64,000 nt of DNA. Origin: Chrysomallon squamiferum. Taxonomy: Eukaryota; Mollusca; Gastropoda; Neomphalida; Peltospiridae. The stretch lies in assembly GCA_012295275.1 (NCBI GenBank), contig CM022674.1, positions 241,001-305,000 on the forward strand, given 5' to 3'. The first letter of the stretch is position 1; each line of letters opens with the position of its first letter. The notes beneath the pieces were generated by a model, which was given only the letters and a program-made list of their open reading frames with translations, searched no databases and was not told where the DNA came from. Below, in pieces: positions 61,807-64,000 of this stretch. Made by a program: the position numbers and the translations under genes.

Positions 61807-61928
61807 CGTATGTGTTTGTCTTATCTGTTTGTATATCTGCCTCTGTATTCATATACAGAGGCAGAAAGACAGACAGAGAGACATACAGACAGAGGCAGAT
61901 ATACAAACAGATAAGACAAACACATACG
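61807..61928. repeat. Perfect 40-nt inverted repeat, 42-nt spacer
   Basis: The left arm, 61807-61846 (CGTATGTGTTTGTCTTATCT...CTGCCTCTGT), is the exact reverse complement of the right arm, 61889-61928. The spacer contains a second small inverted repeat, CTCTGTAT...ATACAGAG, that overlaps the left arm tip, and GACA-rich sequence. The surrounding GTCT repeats (61725-61800) supply further partial pairing. It would form a strong hairpin as RNA or a cruciform as DNA. Confidence 0.95.
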
Positions 61929-62129
61929 CATATATATATATATATATATATATCTGTCTGAGTGACCATCTGTTAGTTAGAAGCTTATTTTACACCCCCA
62001 CACCATATGTTTGAAATTCTAGTAACAGTAGCTTCTCCCTTCGTTAAGATATATTTTCAAAAAGTCTAACAAAGATGCTGAAATCGGATTCACAAAGGTG
62101 CTTGATAGAATGGAAAAAATTACACCTAC

Positions 62130-62160
62130 TTACAGATATATATATATATATATATATATC
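62130..62160 (+). repeat. (TA)n microsatellite
   Basis: About 13 TA units; a similar short run lies at 61931-61951. Confidence 0.9.
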
Positions 62161-62717
62161 ATCTATGGACAGAAATAACTTCAAATATTATTTAAATATT
62201 AAAATAAAATAAATATTCACACTAACGTAATATTTAAGTATGATGATCACTTTATTTACAAATCATGCCCACACTTTCTGTAAAGGATTGGCTGGTTTCT
62301 TCTCTGTATTCTCCATTTCAAAGTGAACGTGTAACAGACACAACTTAACTTTATTTTCTTACTCTGGAATTCGCGACTGCAGTCAGCGTATTTGTTCCGT
62401 CACGCTTGAGTGGAGGAAAAATTTGATCTTGTTTCTAAAGTCACACTGACTTTGCATTCTCTGTGGGAAAGCGAATATTAAGTGTCATTAATAATTTCTT
62501 TATGACTGAAGTAGTTTTTATGTGTGTGTATGTATGTATGTAGTTAATGTAGGTGGTGAATGTGTCTTTGTGTGTGTTCCTATATACGTAAGTACGTTTG
62601 TGTTTCTTTATTTAAGCAGTTGCAGATGAATATTTGAATGTGATGTAAAATAATACAGGCATTCTAATAATGTTTGAGCGTGCGTGTCTGTCTGTATGTA
62701 TGTGTTTGTGTGTGTAT

Positions 62718-62815
62718 AAATAGACATATAGATAGATAGATAGAAAAACAGATAGATGAAACATGGTTTGACAGATAGATAGATAGATACATAGATAGAT
62801 AGATAGACATCCTAA
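62718..62815 (+). repeat. (GATA)n degenerate array
   Basis: GATA units interrupted by GAAA and GACA. Confidence 0.85.
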
Positions 62816-62881
62816 CAGAGGTGGATAAAGAAACATGTGGACAGATAAATAATTTGTATACATTGATATATTCTCTGTGTT

Positions 62882-63030
62882 TTGTGCGTCTGGTTAGACT
62901 CTGCACTGAGACAATATTCGGGATGTCACAGCAGGACCTCGCAAACCTCGCAAACCCCGTCAGATGCCACTGACGAGACTCGAACTGTCACCCAGTCGTC
63001 TACCTCAACAAGTCGTTAACAAGCCGAGAG
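62882..63030 (-). mobile_element. tRNA-derived SINE, copy 2 (minus strand)
   Basis: The reverse complement contains the B box GTTCGAGTCTC (62975-62985), then GTCAGTGGCATCTGACGGGG, TTTGCGAGG (tandemly doubled here) and ending GTGCAGAGTCTAACCAGACG, matching copy 1 at 56186-56372. The tRNA 5' half (GAGGTAGACGACTGGGTG) is more diverged. A 156-codon open frame that starts inside this element is therefore not a gene start. Confidence 0.7.
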
Positions 63031-63699
63031 TAATCGTAATACGTACGTGTGCGTGTGCTGTGTTTATGTGCCTGTGTGTTTGTATATGTGTGTGTTTGTC
63101 TGCATGGGAGTTCTGTGTGTGTGGAAGAGATTTTCAAAAAATGCAATGGTTTGTTTTTCTCTGTATATTTTCAACTCTTGTATCAGGAACCGAGAGCTAT
63201 ATTTATCATTTCGGTTTTTATGTTCACAAGAACAGGGGTGAAGAATGCTGGGTCAAAACAGTAAAACTAAAACAGATGTCGGGTTTTCCTGATAAAATAT
63301 TTACATACGACACACATTTTAAAGTGCTCAAGGAGCAAAACTACAGTATAATTTTTGTTAACGATTTTTCTTGCACACACACACCACACACAAGCACACA
63401 TATCATATCTATCTATCTATCTATCTATAACTGATATTAGTATTTGGTTTTCTTTTAAAATTTGATTTCTATTCCTCGACATCGGGATTTATTGCCTAGC
63501 TTTGATTATATTCTGTAATCTTCGGCAATCTTCGTCAGACAAACCGAAACAAACAACTGTAACAAGAAACCGAACAAAAAAGTAAAACTAGAACATTGTA
63601 TAACTTGGTAGTCTCTGTGAACGTATCTCCACCACCTCAAAACTTTTCGTCGATTTTCGTCCAGCTTCGGTGACCATCGACAACGCGAGACAAAGACAC

Positions 63700-63875
63700 A
63701 ATTATCATCACTTCGGCACCTAACGCCAGTCTTTGTACAACCTCGGTACTTTAGGTTGAACAAAAAACTTGAACATAACCCGACACTTTACCAAGGATTA
63801 CGTTTCTTCTTTACCTCGGTACTTAACGCCGATCTTCGTGCAACTTCGGTAACCCGCGCCAGTAACATCTGAAAC
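63700..63875. repeat. Degenerate direct repeat at the right edge
   Basis: CTTCGGCACCTAACGCCAGTC...TACAACCTCGGTACTT (about 63711-63752) and CCTCGGTACTTAACGCCGATC...TGCAACTTCGGTAAC (about 63813-63853) are diverged copies, with fragments of the same phrases from about 63515 on. It may belong to a larger element that continues past the window. Confidence 0.5.
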
Positions 63876-64000
63876 ACATTCTGACAAACGTAGCCGCGCG
63901 ATGTAATTAAACACGCTTTTGTTGACACAGAACACACAGAGACACGTTGTGCGATACACATCAGGCATAAATCCGCGGGTTTTAAGGGCAGGAACTAAAT

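Noticed and set aside
62964-63434. 156-codon frame containing a signal-peptide-like MQWFVFLCIFSTLVSGTES stretch
   Set aside because: It starts inside SINE copy 2 and runs through TG-rich repeats. The signal-like part from 63141 onward resembles no known family to me, although a small secreted peptide cannot be fully excluded.

Overview
This is eukaryotic nuclear DNA, most likely from an invertebrate and probably a mollusc (inferred from the style of the P450s, the EMI-domain gene and the microsatellite load; no species marker is present). The window is AT-rich and gene-poor and is packed with simple repeats: (CT)n, (CA)n, (ATT)n, (TTTA)n, (GATA)n and (CATA)n. Only a few per cent looks protein-coding. 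There is no bacterial-style gene organisation.

Left third (1-18 kb): a cluster of three complete, intronless cytochrome P450 genes of the CYP2 type, all on the minus strand (1239-2723, 5431-6918, 11283-12767). A truncated fourth copy lies on the plus strand (17621-17815). The first and third genes sit in a shared duplicated unit: gene, TATA-box promoter, triplet-rich 5' flank, then a dispersed repeat that itself carries microsatellites. Three copies of that repeat are visible, one inverted. The three proteins form a mosaic: the first gene matches the third at both ends and the second in the middle, which suggests gene conversion. They probably encode closely related microsomal monooxygenases.

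Middle (18-31 kb): no convincing host gene. There is a hAT-like transposon end next to a CpG-rich 42-bp minisatellite, a decayed RNase H domain from a non-LTR retrotransposon, a 36-bp GC-rich minisatellite, a compact cluster of E-boxes with a DR1 element, and many microsatellites.

Right half (31-64 kb): two exons of one secreted EMI-domain protein on the plus strand. Exon 1 (31589-31695) encodes a signal peptide and exon 2 (49434-49571) encodes the N-terminal part of the EMI domain. They are separated by a 17.7-kb repeat-filled intron. No later exon was found, so the gene probably runs beyond the window. Just downstream of exon 2 is a 6-kb array of a 69/78-bp satellite (about 49.98-55.98 kb). 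Two copies of a tRNA-derived SINE lie in opposite orientations near 56.2 and 63.0 kb, and a perfect 40-nt inverted repeat is at 61.8 kb.

Many long open frames here are simply repeats read in frame and are not annotated as genes.
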